DNA of 64,000 bases from Chitinophaga eiseniae (GCF_012641265.1 NZ_JABAHZ010000004.1:186001-250000), one strand, 5' to 3'; shown: positions 51,016 through 61,358, counted from the first letter of the stretch. Translations and numbers: made by a program. The notes: generated from the sequence alone by a model not told the origin.

Positions 51016-54000
51016 CTGAAAAACTCTCACATAAAATGTAAGCTCATGATTCTCATTTCTAAAATTAGAGAAAGGATACCTATTTGCCAATTATTTAGGG
51101 CAAAAGTACTCCGATTGTTTTTATGGCTGCTGCCCTTAGCCTGGAGCACTACCATGGTAGGGCAAACCGGCGCGCAGCTCGACAAAAAGATCCCCCATGT
51201 GACCATTGCCGCCGGCAATGCACTGGACGCCCTGAAAGAAATTGAAAAGGTAACCGGGCTCAATTTTGCCTACAATGCCAACCAGCTAAAGAATTTCCCG
51301 GTAAACCGGCAGGTATACGACAACAAAACCCTGCGTGAGATATTAGCCAGTATATTGAAAAACACAAAATCGGTGGTGAATGAACAGTCGGGCATAATCG
51401 TCATTTTACCGGGTGCGGCGCAGGATGCCGCTCCCGGCAGGCCCACGAAGAAAACCAGCGGTATCGTTACCGACAAAAACGGCCCTCTTCCCGGTGTAAC
51501 TGTTATAGAGCAGGGCACCAACAATGGCACCGTTACCGATGAAAACGGACACTATACCATTAAGCTGAAAAGCGTACCATCTACCCTGGTATTCAGTTTA
51601 ACCGGTTCCAAAAAACAGGAAGTTCCTGTTGCGGAAGAAGGTACCCTGAACGTTAACATGGAAGGGGATTTACAAAAACTGGGAGAAGTAGTGGTAACAG
51701 CTTTAGGCATCAAAAGAGAGGAACGTTCGCTGGGATATGCTGTACAGAAAATAGGCGGAGAACAGGTAGGTACCAGCAAGATCACCGACCTCAAAACAGC
51801 GCTGGCAGGAAAGATTGCCGGCGCCCAATTAGTAGGCGCTCCCAGCTCCACCTTTCGCGATGCCGGTATCAGGATACGCGGCGCCAACAGCCTGGGAGGC
51901 GGTTCCCCGATTTACGTACTGGATGGTACCATCATTTCCCATACTGATATTAACCTGGACAACATCGAGTCTATTTCTGTGCTGAAAGGCGCTGCCGCTA
52001 CCGCCCTATACGGTATCCGCGCCGCCGCTGGCGCCGTGTTGCTGACTTCCAAAACAGGCAAAAAGAATCAGCGTATGCGGGTGGAAGTTAATTCCGGTAC
52101 CGCTTTTGAAAAACTGTCGGTGATCCCGCAATACCAGAATATTTACGGCGCCGGAGATAATACCAATTTTGATGTATTCCATTTTGATCCCAGCAAACAC
52201 CCGGCCGACTGGCAACGATTCGACGGACAAAAAATGGTGCAATATTATATGGACCAGAGCTGGGGCCCGAAAATGGATGGTACCATGGTGAGAGAATGGT
52301 TTAGCTGGTACCCTGGCGAGGATTTTGGTAAAGAAACACCCTTTGTGTCACATCCCAATAATATCCGCGACTTTTTTCGCACGGGCATCAATCTCAATAA
52401 CAGCGTAGCTTTTTCCGGTGGCTCTGAGCGGGCGTCTTACCGTTTATCGTATGCCAACCAGTACCGGGATCTTATTTATCCCAACGCCAACCGTAAACGT
52501 AATTTTATCGACTTTGCCGGCACGTTTGATGTAACCGATAAGTTTTCTGTTTTTGCAGACATTAATGTCGTGACTACCAAACAGATTGCCGAACCTTATG
52601 ATGGCGGTAATTCCAATCAGCGGAGTATCATGGCGCAGTTTAACCAGGAGTTTCAACGCTCTGTGGATATGAAGCGGTTGTGGCCCTACAAAACACCGGA
52701 TGGCACCTACCGGACCTGGAATATCCTGGGGCCTAATGGCAATGATTCCGCTACCGCCTTACGTCCGCGCAAGCGCGATAACCCCTACAGCGTGTACTAT
52801 GAAAGCTATCGTCGCTACTCCAACTTCCGCGTGTTTGGTAACGCCGGGTTCAACTACCGGATCTTGCCCAACCTGAAGTTAACGTCGCTGGTACGGGCCG
52901 ATATCATGGTAGACGATTACGACGATCGCATCGCATCTGGTACGGTAAAGCAGGACTGGTACAAATCCGGCTCTTCGCTGCCGCGTGAGTTCAACTATGA
53001 AATGACCCTGAACTACAACAAGCAATTACGCGACTGGTCGGTAGATGCGTTGCTCGGCGGCAATATCCGTCATTATAAAATGATCCGTAATGAAGCCAAT
53101 ACCATAGGCGGGTTAAGTGTGCCCAACCTCTACGCCATCACCGCTTCTAACCAACGGCCCAATGCCTTCAACGATTACTTTGAACAGGAAGTACGAAGCG
53201 TATATGGTAAGGTGTCGCTGGGATATAAGCATTTGTTGTATATAGATGTAACCGGTCGTAACGACTGGTCATCTACCCTGCCGGTTGCGAAGAACTATTA
53301 TTTCTACCCTTCCGTATCGGGTAGCTTTATTTTTACAGAGCTGCTGCCGAAGAGTAACTGGCTGAACTTTGGTAAAGTAAGATTAGGTGTGGCACAGGCA
53401 GGGTCAGATGCCGGTATCTACGCCATCAACACCGGGTACAACCTGCAAAACCCTTACGGCAGTTCCCCCACATTGAATACGCCCGACCAGCTGATAGATC
53501 CTCATCTGTCGCCATCGCTGAGCACCAGCATAGAAGCGGGACTTGCGCTGAAACTCTTCGATAACCGTGTAGGCGTTGATGTGAGCGTCTACAAAAATAA
53601 AAATACCAAACAGGTGGCCAGCCTGCAGATCAGCGAAACCAATGGCTACAGCAGCTACCTGACCAACCTGGGAGAAATACAGAGTAAAGGAGTAGACCTG
53701 GCTATAACGGCAACACCCATACGACATCGTGATTTCAACTGGGACCTGTATGCTAATATCGCCACCAACAAATCGAAGGTAATTGACCTGGCGGCCAATA
53801 TGGATAACTACCTGGCTGCTTCCCGGGAAAATGGATTAAGACTGGAGCTGGATCACCGCAAAGGCGCTGAATGGGGGCTGCTGGTAGGGCCTACCTTCCA
53901 GTACTACCAGGCCAAAGATGCCAATGGTAAACCGATAGAAAGTGCCTCGAATGGTAAACCCATACTCAACGCCAATGGCGCTTACCTAACCAACGAAAAC

Positions 54001-54567
54001 CAGCCACTGGGTTCTATCCTGCCTAAGTTTACCGGCGGATTGGGTAGCACCTTTGTGTATAAGAATTTCGACTTTTCCTTCTCCATCGATTACCAGGTAG
54101 GCGGTAAATTCCTGTCGCTCACCAAGATGTTCCTGTTGGGCACCGGCCTGGATCCGTCTACCGTAGGCACCAACGACAAAGGTATTGACTGGCGTTTGCC
54201 GGTAGCCCAGGGCGGCGGTATCAAGCCGGATGGCGTGCTGGCCGATGGTACGCCGTTTAATGGCTACGTAGAAGCACGTACGTACTACTGGACTTACCTG
54301 TTTAACAAAGTAGCGCCGCCATTTATTTTCGACGCCAGTTATGTAAAGCTACGGGAACTGCGGTTGGGGTATACTTTTGCGGCAAAGCCATGGACCAGGC
54401 GTTTGGGCGTCAACAGCCTGAATGTAGCCTTGTATGCACAGAACCCATGGTTGATTTATACCGCGCTGAAAGGCATCGACACTTCCGAACTGGAAAGTTT
54501 CTGGGAAGAAAGGGGACAGGTGCCGGCTACCCGCACCATTGGCTTTAACCTGAAACTGGTATTGTAG
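51010..54567 (+). CDS. SusC/RagA-family TonB-dependent transporter with STN domain (module 1)
   Basis: 1185 aa. A long basic leader precedes the signal hydrophobic core (about 36-54). STN domain (about 60-137, IPHVTIAAGNALDALKEIE, VYDNKTLREILASIL) signals to FecR. Next come a regulatory-like domain (about 150-220, GPLPGVTVIEQGTNNGTVTD), plug (about 230-345) and a beta-barrel to the C-terminus (LKLVL). The start is open: ATG 51010 lies in a hairpin, ATG 51046 is an alternative. It pairs with the SusD-like lipoprotein downstream to import a glycan or other polymer fragment; no degradative enzyme is attached to this module, so the substrate is unknown. Confidence 0.93.
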   Translation: MLLKNSHIKCKLMILISKIRERIPICQLFRAKVLRLFLWLLPLAWSTTMVGQTGAQLDKKIPHVTIAAGNALDALKEIEKVTGLNFAYNANQLKNFPVNRQVYDNKTLREILASILKNTKSVVNEQSGIIVILPGAAQDAAPGRPTKKTSGIVTDKNGPLPGVTVIEQGTNNGTVTDENGHYTIKLKSVPSTLVFSLTGSKKQEVPVAEEGTLNVNMEGDLQKLGEVVVTALGIKREERSLGYAVQKIGGEQVGTSKITDLKTALAGKIAGAQLVGAPSSTFRDAGIRIRGANSLGGGSPIYVLDGTIISHTDINLDNIESISVLKGAAATALYGIRAAAGAVLLTSKTGKKNQRMRVEVNSGTAFEKLSVIPQYQNIYGAGDNTNFDVFHFDPSKHPADWQRFDGQKMVQYYMDQSWGPKMDGTMVREWFSWYPGEDFGKETPFVSHPNNIRDFFRTGINLNNSVAFSGGSERASYRLSYANQYRDLIYPNANRKRNFIDFAGTFDVTDKFSVFADINVVTTKQIAEPYDGGNSNQRSIMAQFNQEFQRSVDMKRLWPYKTPDGTYRTWNILGPNGNDSATALRPRKRDNPYSVYYESYRRYSNFRVFGNAGFNYRILPNLKLTSLVRADIMVDDYDDRIASGTVKQDWYKSGSSLPREFNYEMTLNYNKQLRDWSVDALLGGNIRHYKMIRNEANTIGGLSVPNLYAITASNQRPNAFNDYFEQEVRSVYGKVSLGYKHLLYIDVTGRNDWSSTLPVAKNYYFYPSVSGSFIFTELLPKSNWLNFGKVRLGVAQAGSDAGIYAINTGYNLQNPYGSSPTLNTPDQLIDPHLSPSLSTSIEAGLALKLFDNRVGVDVSVYKNKNTKQVASLQISETNGYSSYLTNLGEIQSKGVDLAITATPIRHRDFNWDLYANIATNKSKVIDLAANMDNYLAASRENGLRLELDHRKGAEWGLLVGPTFQYYQAKDANGKPIESASNGKPILNANGAYLTNENQPLGSILPKFTGGLGSTFVYKNFDFSFSIDYQVGGKFLSLTKMFLLGTGLDPSTVGTNDKGIDWRLPVAQGGGIKPDGVLADGTPFNGYVEARTYYWTYLFNKVAPPFIFDASYVKLRELRLGYTFAAKPWTRRLGVNSLNVALYAQNPWLIYTALKGIDTSELESFWEERGQVPATRTIGFNLKLVL

Positions 54568-54586
54568 GCTATCAAAACATTTACTT

Positions 54587-56035
54587 ATGAAGCGTCAATA
54601 TATTACTTATATACTATTGCTGGTATTATCACTGTACGGATGTAAGCCGGGCGATTTCGGGGATATTAATACCAACCCCAACATGCCTACGAAGCCTTAT
54701 ACCGGTTACCTGCTCACCAATGTTATCAGGGATATGGCCTCCACCATTGGCGGCAGCAGCGGGAGCCCTATCCGGGAAGCGCCTTTATACGCGCAACATT
54801 TATCTGAAATGACTTATCAACGGGAAGGGGTATACGTAAAAGGTAACTGGGATTTTGGGTACTACCAGGGAGCATTAAACGATTTGCAGGTAGTGATCAG
54901 TGTTAACTCCGATCCGGCCAGGAAGGCCCAGGCGCTGTCGTTTGGCTCCAATGCCAACCAGCTGGCGGTGGCGCGTATCCTCCGGGCGTATTTCTTTTTA
55001 CACCTGACCGATCGTTGGGGAGATGTACCTTATTTTGAAGCCCTGAAAGGCAACGATAATCTTACCCCTGCTTACGACAAGCAACAGGATATTTACAACG
55101 ACCTGTTCAAAGAATTAAAAGCGGCGGCAGCACAGTTTGATGGAGGCGTAAATGTAAAGGGAGACATTTTATTCGGAGGTGATCCGTCAAGATGGAAAAA
55201 GTTTGCCAATACCATGCGCCTGGTGATGGCCTTGCGTTTGTCGAAAATAGATGCTGTCAAAGGAAAGACGGAGTTTAATGCCGCCCTGGCAGATGGCGTG
55301 ATCACGGATAATAAGGACAACGTGGTGTACAATTACCTGGCAGGCGATCAGAATAATGAAAACTACTGGTCGTACAGCTGGCGGGTAGACAACAACCCCT
55401 ATGCGTTGTCCAAAACGCTGGTAGATATGCTGCTGGCTAATAATGATCCCCGTTTACCGAAGTTTGGCGATAAAGCGGGAGATGGTTTATACCACGGGCA
55501 ACCTTATGGCGTCATCAATACCAACTTTGGCGCTATGTCTATGCTGGGCGCGGGGATGCGTAAGCCGGAGTCGCCGGTGTATGTGTATACCGCTGCCGAA
55601 GTACAGTTTGCCCTGGCGGAAGCGGTGAAGCTGGGCTGGATACCCGGCAACGATACTGATGCCGCCACTTATTATCTCAACGGTATTAAATATTCCCTGC
55701 AACAGTTTGGCGTATACACCGATGCGGCCTATGCCACCTGCATTGCTACCCCTGGTGTAGCTTATGATCCTGCGCATGCGATGGAGCAGATCGGTACCCA
55801 AAAATGGGTGGCCCTGTTCCTCAACGGCTGGGAAGCCTGGTATGAATGGAGACGAACAGGTTTCCCCAGGTTGCAGCCACCTGCCAATGCACAAACCCGC
55901 GATGGTCAGATTCCCCGTCGCCATGGGTACCCTTCCAGGGAAGCATTGCTGAATAAAGCGCATTACGATGCAGCCGTGCAACGCCTCGGCGGCCCGGATG
56001 ACCTGAGCAGCCGGGTATGGTGGGATAAGCAATAG
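54587..56035 (+). CDS. SusD-like lipoprotein (SusD-like_2 type, module 1)
   Basis: 482 aa with lipobox LYGC (Cys19), so it is lipidated and outer-membrane bound, closing the SusC barrel as a substrate-binding lid. SusD-like_2 features: GDINTNPNMPTKPYTGYLL, the ARILRAYFFLHLTDRWGDVPY helix, and near the end KWVALFLNGWEAWYEWRRTGFP. It starts 19 bp after the SusC stop, ensuring co-expression. The ligand cannot be predicted. It ends at a long palindrome, which likely closes module 1. Confidence 0.92.
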   Translation: MKRQYITYILLLVLSLYGCKPGDFGDINTNPNMPTKPYTGYLLTNVIRDMASTIGGSSGSPIREAPLYAQHLSEMTYQREGVYVKGNWDFGYYQGALNDLQVVISVNSDPARKAQALSFGSNANQLAVARILRAYFFLHLTDRWGDVPYFEALKGNDNLTPAYDKQQDIYNDLFKELKAAAAQFDGGVNVKGDILFGGDPSRWKKFANTMRLVMALRLSKIDAVKGKTEFNAALADGVITDNKDNVVYNYLAGDQNNENYWSYSWRVDNNPYALSKTLVDMLLANNDPRLPKFGDKAGDGLYHGQPYGVINTNFGAMSMLGAGMRKPESPVYVYTAAEVQFALAEAVKLGWIPGNDTDAATYYLNGIKYSLQQFGVYTDAAYATCIATPGVAYDPAHAMEQIGTQKWVALFLNGWEAWYEWRRTGFPRLQPPANAQTRDGQIPRRHGYPSREALLNKAHYDAAVQRLGGPDDLSSRVWWDKQ

Positions 56036-56042
56036 AAAGTTT

Positions 56043-56119
56043 CACGCAAAGACACAAAGAAGCAAAGCAACAGAAGATATGATATCCTCTGTTGCTTTGC
56101 TTCTTTGTGTCTTTGCGTG
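56043..56119. repeat. Long intergenic palindrome, CGCAAAG family, copy 2
   Basis: 32-bp perfect stem (56043-56074 with 56088-56119) plus a GATAT-G-ATATC apex. The arm units are CACGCAAAG, ACACAAAG, AAGCAAAG, CAACAGA. It separates the SusD of module 1 from the sigma gene of module 2, so it probably ends the first transcript. Confidence 0.82.
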
Positions 56120-56187
56120 CCCCTTTATGCTATCCCAAAGATTATCACTATTTTTCCGGGGTATTTACCCACTTAATATGCGCAATA

Positions 56188-56778
56188 ATGATGGGCGATG
56201 GTGATTTACTACAGCTTATAAGGCAGGATGACACAGCCGCATTTGAATCTATTTATGATAAATACTGGCAGGCCCTTTATTTAAAGGCATGTCAGCGGGT
56301 GGATAAAGATGAGGCAAAAGATATGGTACAGGAAGTGATGATCACTTTATGGAGAAGGAGGCAGGAGATCAGCGTGAAGCAGGAAGGGGATCTGGGACGG
56401 TACCTGTTTACCGCCATCCGGTACCGGGTGATCAGTCACTATGCGTTTACTGCCACAGAAATTAAGCGGGCCGGTTTTTTCGACACTTTTGAAAATCAAA
56501 TAACAGCAGATACCCTGGAAGCGAAGGAGTTGCAGGCCCGTATTGAGGCGGAGATCGGGCGGCTGCCGGCCAGGATGCAACAGATTTTCCGCCTGAGCCG
56601 GGAAGATGATCATACCATTGCAGATATTGCACAGATGCTCCAATTATCGGAGCAAACGGTGAAAAACCAGCTGACGGATGCGCTGAAAAGACTCCGCACC
56701 TCCCTCAAAGCCTCTTCTACGGGCGATTGGACCCTGGTATTGCTATACCTGTTCTTCCACATACATAATAACCATTAA
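56188..56778 (+). CDS. FecI-like ECF sigma factor (module 2)
   Basis: 196 aa from ATG 56188 (a second ATG follows at 56191). Sigma2 (about 15-85: AFESIYDKYWQALYLKACQ, AKDMVQEVMITLWRRRQ) and sigma4 HTH (about 130-180: HTIADIAQMLQLSEQTVKN). Longer frames run back into the palindrome. A hydrophobic C-terminal tail (about 184-196, WTLVLLYLFFHIH) is unusual for a sigma factor and is seen in some Bacteroidota FecI proteins. The sequence TATTTTTC upstream is a weak -7. FecR, SusC, SusD and a GH76 follow. Confidence 0.9.
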   Translation: MMGDGDLLQLIRQDDTAAFESIYDKYWQALYLKACQRVDKDEAKDMVQEVMITLWRRRQEISVKQEGDLGRYLFTAIRYRVISHYAFTATEIKRAGFFDTFENQITADTLEAKELQARIEAEIGRLPARMQQIFRLSREDDHTIADIAQMLQLSEQTVKNQLTDALKRLRTSLKASSTGDWTLVLLYLFFHIHNNH

Positions 56779-56926
56779 TCGTTCCTTACTATCCTGGTCA
56801 CCTGTTTGCTGTTGGTTATGATCAACCAGGGGAGAAGTATGTGCGGTAGACTGGCGGGTAAAATTTTTTTTTCAGTGGACTAGTACCAGATCAAATTTTT
56901 TCAGATAAGTAATAAAATCGCAGGCA

Positions 56927-57865
56927 TTGGAAGTCAGTAAAATCAGGCAACTCTTTAAAAAATATATGCTGGGGCATACCTCGGGGGAGGAGCAACAGGC
57001 GGTAGACCAGTGGTATCAACTGTTTGATGCCGATGTGTTGCCCAATATGGACGAAGCAGAACAGGCCCGGGTAAAACAGGAAATATGGCGGGGCATACAA
57101 CCGCAAATTGTAGTGGCTAAAACGTTTTATCTCAGGCGGCCCTGGATCAGCGCAGCAGCGGCTATATTGTTACTGGCAGGCGTCGGCGCCACCTGGTTTA
57201 TGTTTCATTCCCGCAGCAGGGCGCCACGTTATGCTACTTATACCACCCGCGTGGGTGAAAGAATTACCATTCACCTCGGAGATGGCTCCCTGCTGGCCCT
57301 GAATGCCGGTACTACCATCCGGGTGCCGGAAGATTTATCCAAAACAAGAACCCTGCAACTCATCGATGGGGAGGCTTTCTTTGACGTGAAAACGAACCCT
57401 GACCTGCCTTTCATCGTAGAAAGCGGCCCTGTGCGCACTACGGTACTGGGTACTTCCTTCAATGTAGCCGCCTATAAAGACATGCATACGCTCACCGTAG
57501 GCGTGGTATCCGGAAAAGTGCGCATCGCCACCAACCATGAGCAACTACAGGTATTGGAACGCGACCAGGAACTCATCTATAATAAAGCGAACCGGCAAAT
57601 GAGAGTGGCCTCGGTAGATGAAAGTTTACCCGGATGGAAAGAAGGCAGACTGGTATTTAATGACGTATCGTTCGATGATATGGTGATACTGATGGAAAAG
57701 AACTTTGGCATCAGCATCTCCACCACGGCAGATCATGTGAAGTCGACCCGGTATACCACAGAACTACCCACTGGCATGGATCCGGAAAAAGCAGTGCAGG
57801 TACTGGCAGCCATCCATCACCTGAAAGTACGGGTAGTAAGCCCCCATACCGTGATTTACGAGTAA
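56927..57865 (+). CDS. FecR-family anti-sigma sensor with DUF4974 (module 2)
   Basis: 312 aa. The reading frame has no ATG before residue 14, so a TTG at 56927 is the likely start: the resulting N-terminus IRQLFKKYMLGHTSGEEQQAVDQWYQ matches the family. One membrane helix (about 71-88), FecR domain (about 98-195: GSLLALNAGTTIRVPED, GEAFFDVKT), DUF4974 (about 243-312: FNDVSFDDMVILMEKNFGIS). It shares design with module 1's FecR. The TTG start might limit anti-sigma amounts, but this is unproven. Confidence 0.88.
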   Translation: MEVSKIRQLFKKYMLGHTSGEEQQAVDQWYQLFDADVLPNMDEAEQARVKQEIWRGIQPQIVVAKTFYLRRPWISAAAAILLLAGVGATWFMFHSRSRAPRYATYTTRVGERITIHLGDGSLLALNAGTTIRVPEDLSKTRTLQLIDGEAFFDVKTNPDLPFIVESGPVRTTVLGTSFNVAAYKDMHTLTVGVVSGKVRIATNHEQLQVLERDQELIYNKANRQMRVASVDESLPGWKEGRLVFNDVSFDDMVILMEKNFGISISTTADHVKSTRYTTELPTGMDPEKAVQVLAAIHHLKVRVVSPHTVIYE

Positions 57866-57962
57866 CCAATAAATATATCACCAAAAGCTAAACGCAAAAA
57901 AGACAGCAATGCCACGTAAATGGAACCTTTTGTTAATGCTAACAATTAATGCCTAACCACGT

Positions 57963-60900
57963 ATGAAGAAAATTGTAAAAGAATTTAAAAAACGAATGCT
58001 GGTCATCGTTTTAATGCTAACCTGTGCGCCGACCCTATTGCCGGTATACGCAGGACAAGGACAAATACTGCATGAAACCAGCGTTACCATCGCCCTGAAA
58101 AGCGGTAGCCTGGAATCAGCATTGCGCGATTTGCACCGGCATACGAAGATAACCTTTGCTTACGACCGGCAACTGATCAGTGCCTATAAAGTAGACCGGC
58201 ACTCTTTTTCCAACGAGCGACTCGACTATGTACTGGAAAAATTATTGCAGCACAAATCGCTGGGATTCGCGGAAGTGAATAATATTATCGTCATCAGTAA
58301 ATTGAATACGCCGGCATCATCCAGCAGTAACCCTGCCCGCCAGGAGGTAGTAGTGTCCGGGATCATCAGGGATGAAACCGGCAAACCACTCCCCGGTGTA
58401 AGCGTAGCCGTTAGAGGTGTGAGCACCATGACCACCACCGATGCGGAAGGTAAGTACAAAATCCTGGTGAACCCGGATAATGCGGTACTGGCTTTTAGCT
58501 TTATCGGTTATGAAACAGCAGAAGTAACGGTAGGTGGCCAAACGGTGATCAGCCTGCAATTGAAACTCGCCAGCAAATCGCTCGGGGAAGTAGCGGTAGT
58601 AGGCTTCGGTACCCAGCGTAAAGTAAGCCTGGTAGGTGCACAGTCTACCATCAATCCCAGTGAATTCAAACAGCCGGCATCAGACATTTCTACTATGCTG
58701 GCAGGCCGTATCTCCGGCGTAGTGGGTGTACAGCGCTCCGGCGAGCCCGGCAAAAGCGGTGCTGATATCTGGATCCGTGGTATCGCTACCTTTGGCGACG
58801 GCAACAAATCTACGCCACTGGTATTGGTGGATGGCGTAGAACGCGCTATCAATAACATCTCTCCGGAAGACATTGAATCGTTTACCATCCTGAAAGATGC
58901 CGCCGGCACAGCCGTATATGGCGTACGTGGGGCCAACGGCGTTATCCTGCTGAAAACGAAAACCGGTAAGGTAGGTAAACCACAGATCTATTTCGACTAC
59001 AACGAGGGCGTCAACTCTTTTACCAAAAGGCCTAAAATGCTGGATGGTATTACCTATATGAACCTGGCCAATGAAGCGGCTACCGGCCGTAACCAGAACC
59101 CAATCTATTCCCAGGAAAAAATTGATAAAACAAAATCAGGCGCCGATCCGCTGTTGTACCCTGATGTAAACTGGATGGACGCTGTATTTAATAAATATGG
59201 CCATACCCGCAGCGCTAACCTGAATGCCAGCGGTGGCGTGGAAAATGCACAGTACTACGTATCACTCGGCTACTTTAATGAAAGTGGTTTCCTGAAAACA
59301 GACGAGCTGTCAAAGTACAACTCTTCCCTGAAGTACAACCGCTATAACTTCACGTCCAATCTCAACCTGAAGGTCACTAAAACGACTAAACTGGATGTGG
59401 GCATACAGGGATACTTCTCCAATGGTAACTACCCCGGCATTCCCAGTCACGATATCTTCCAGAGTGCCATGGATGCTTCACCAGTAGCTTATCCTATTAT
59501 GTACCCGGGCAACCTGGTACCGGGGCAATCTGCCAACGGCGGTTTCCGCAATCCCTATGCAGACCTGACCCGCCGCGGATACCGCAATGAGTTTAAAAAC
59601 CAGCTGTATTCCAATATCCGTGCTACCCAGGACCTGAAAGCCCTTACACCGGGATTGTCGGTAACAGCGATGTTTGCGTTTGATACCTACAACCAGAACT
59701 ATATTATCCGTTCCAAGAGAGAGGACACCTATTACCCGGATATGAATAATCCCTACAAGCCGGATGGTTCGCTGAACCTGATTAAAACTTTTGTGGGAGA
59801 TGATTACCTGGGATTTGACAACGCCAACAACGATCGTCAAACCAGCCGGCAGTTTTATACAGAAGCCGCCATCAACTACGATCGCGGATTTGGTAAGCAT
59901 CATGTTACCGGTTTGGGATTGTTCTATTCCAGCGATAAGACCAATACACTGGCCGGCGATTTCATTAACTCTATCCCCGAACGTTACCTGGGCATAGCAG
60001 GTAAGGCGGCCTATTCTTACGATGACCGCTATTTTGCGGAGTTCAATTTCGGTTATAACGGTTCAGAATTATTTGCACCGAAAAATCGTTATGGTTTCTT
60101 TCCCGCTATTGGCGTGGGTTGGGTAGTATCGAACGAACGCTTTTTTGAACCGCTGAAAAACGCGATCTCCTTCCTGAAATTCCGTTACTCCAATGGTAAC
60201 ACCGGTTTGGGTAGTGCGCGGGAAAGGTTCCTGTATATCACCAACCTGAATACCAACGACAACACCTATAAATATGGAACCGGTTTCGTAGACAACGGCC
60301 GCGGTATCAGTATTAACCGCTACGCCACCGATGTGCGCTGGTCGGTGTCCAACAAACAAGACCTGGGCGTAGAAATGGTGGTGCTGGGCGACCGCCTGAG
60401 AGTGAACCTGGACGTATTTAAAGAACATCGTACCGGTATCTTCCTGCAGCGCGCTTCCAATGTGATGTTTATGGGATTGGAAAATCAACAGTTTGGTAAC
60501 CTGGGGGTAGTCGACAACCAGGGATTGGATGCTAACCTCGAATACCGCATGAAGATAGGACAGGTGGCCGTAAATGTGCAGGGCAACATTACCTGGAATA
60601 AAGATAAGCTGATAGAAGATGACCGTCCGCCACAGCTGTACCCCTGGATGGAGCATCGCGGCAACAATGTAAACGCCCGCTATGGCTATATCGCAGAAGG
60701 ATTGTTTAAAGATCAGGGGGAGATAGATAAAAGCGCGGTGCCTGGCGACCGCTCCCAGGTAAAGCCAGGGGATATCAAGTATAAAGACCTGAATGGTGAT
60801 GGTATAATCAACTCTGCCGATGTTACAAAAATTGGCCGCGGCGATGTGCCGGCTGTGGTATATGGTTTCGGCGCAGATATCAGCTATAAAGGATTTAATC

Positions 60901-61340
60901 TCACTTTCCTCTTTCAGGGCCTATCCGATGCCGACCGCCTGTTATCCGGCAGTGCCGTGATTCCTTTCAACGGTGGTGGCGGCGTTACCAACGCCTTCAG
61001 CATTGCTGCCGACCGGTGGACAGAAGACAATCCCCGCCAGGATGCCTTTTATCCAAGACTCGCCTATGGAGAAGCGGAGAACAAAAACAATACACAGGCC
61101 AGTTCCTGGTGGGTGAAAGATGTGAGCTTTATCCGGCTTAAGCAGTTGCAGCTGGCGTATAACCTCCCTGGTAGCTGGTTACAGCGCATAGGGATCCGGA
61201 ATGCGGCTATCTATCTCAATGGTATCAACCTGCTCACCTTCAGCAAGTTTAAGTTGTGGGATCCTGAGCTGAATACAGATAACGGCTCTTCTTACCCTAA
61301 TGTAAGCACGATTTCGCTGGGCGCTAACCTGAAGTTTTAA
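57963..61340 (+). CDS. SusC/RagA-family TonB-dependent transporter with STN domain (module 2)
   Basis: 1125 aa. Signal peptide (about 1-31), STN domain (about 38-117: VTIALKSGSLESALRDL, DYVLEKLLQHKSL), regulatory-like domain (about 130-205: RDETGKPLPGVSVAVRG), plug (about 215-325: GFGTQRKVSLVGAQSTI, LVLVDGVERAINNISPEDIE) and a barrel ending NLKF. Together with the SusD lipoprotein it imports oligosaccharides made by surface enzymes. The GH76 gene downstream suggests alpha-1,6-mannan-type oligosaccharides. The STN domain fits control by the sigma/FecR pair just upstream. Confidence 0.94.
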   Translation: MKKIVKEFKKRMLVIVLMLTCAPTLLPVYAGQGQILHETSVTIALKSGSLESALRDLHRHTKITFAYDRQLISAYKVDRHSFSNERLDYVLEKLLQHKSLGFAEVNNIIVISKLNTPASSSSNPARQEVVVSGIIRDETGKPLPGVSVAVRGVSTMTTTDAEGKYKILVNPDNAVLAFSFIGYETAEVTVGGQTVISLQLKLASKSLGEVAVVGFGTQRKVSLVGAQSTINPSEFKQPASDISTMLAGRISGVVGVQRSGEPGKSGADIWIRGIATFGDGNKSTPLVLVDGVERAINNISPEDIESFTILKDAAGTAVYGVRGANGVILLKTKTGKVGKPQIYFDYNEGVNSFTKRPKMLDGITYMNLANEAATGRNQNPIYSQEKIDKTKSGADPLLYPDVNWMDAVFNKYGHTRSANLNASGGVENAQYYVSLGYFNESGFLKTDELSKYNSSLKYNRYNFTSNLNLKVTKTTKLDVGIQGYFSNGNYPGIPSHDIFQSAMDASPVAYPIMYPGNLVPGQSANGGFRNPYADLTRRGYRNEFKNQLYSNIRATQDLKALTPGLSVTAMFAFDTYNQNYIIRSKREDTYYPDMNNPYKPDGSLNLIKTFVGDDYLGFDNANNDRQTSRQFYTEAAINYDRGFGKHHVTGLGLFYSSDKTNTLAGDFINSIPERYLGIAGKAAYSYDDRYFAEFNFGYNGSELFAPKNRYGFFPAIGVGWVVSNERFFEPLKNAISFLKFRYSNGNTGLGSARERFLYITNLNTNDNTYKYGTGFVDNGRGISINRYATDVRWSVSNKQDLGVEMVVLGDRLRVNLDVFKEHRTGIFLQRASNVMFMGLENQQFGNLGVVDNQGLDANLEYRMKIGQVAVNVQGNITWNKDKLIEDDRPPQLYPWMEHRGNNVNARYGYIAEGLFKDQGEIDKSAVPGDRSQVKPGDIKYKDLNGDGIINSADVTKIGRGDVPAVVYGFGADISYKGFNLTFLFQGLSDADRLLSGSAVIPFNGGGGVTNAFSIAADRWTEDNPRQDAFYPRLAYGEAENKNNTQASSWWVKDVSFIRLKQLQLAYNLPGSWLQRIGIRNAAIYLNGINLLTFSKFKLWDPELNTDNGSSYPNVSTISLGANLKF

Positions 61341-61358
61341 TCACATAAGTCACTGATC

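Noticed and set aside
56092..56187. 32-residue extension of the second sigma factor
   Set aside because: It begins inside the palindrome and encodes a Cys/Phe-rich peptide unlike any sigma N-terminus.
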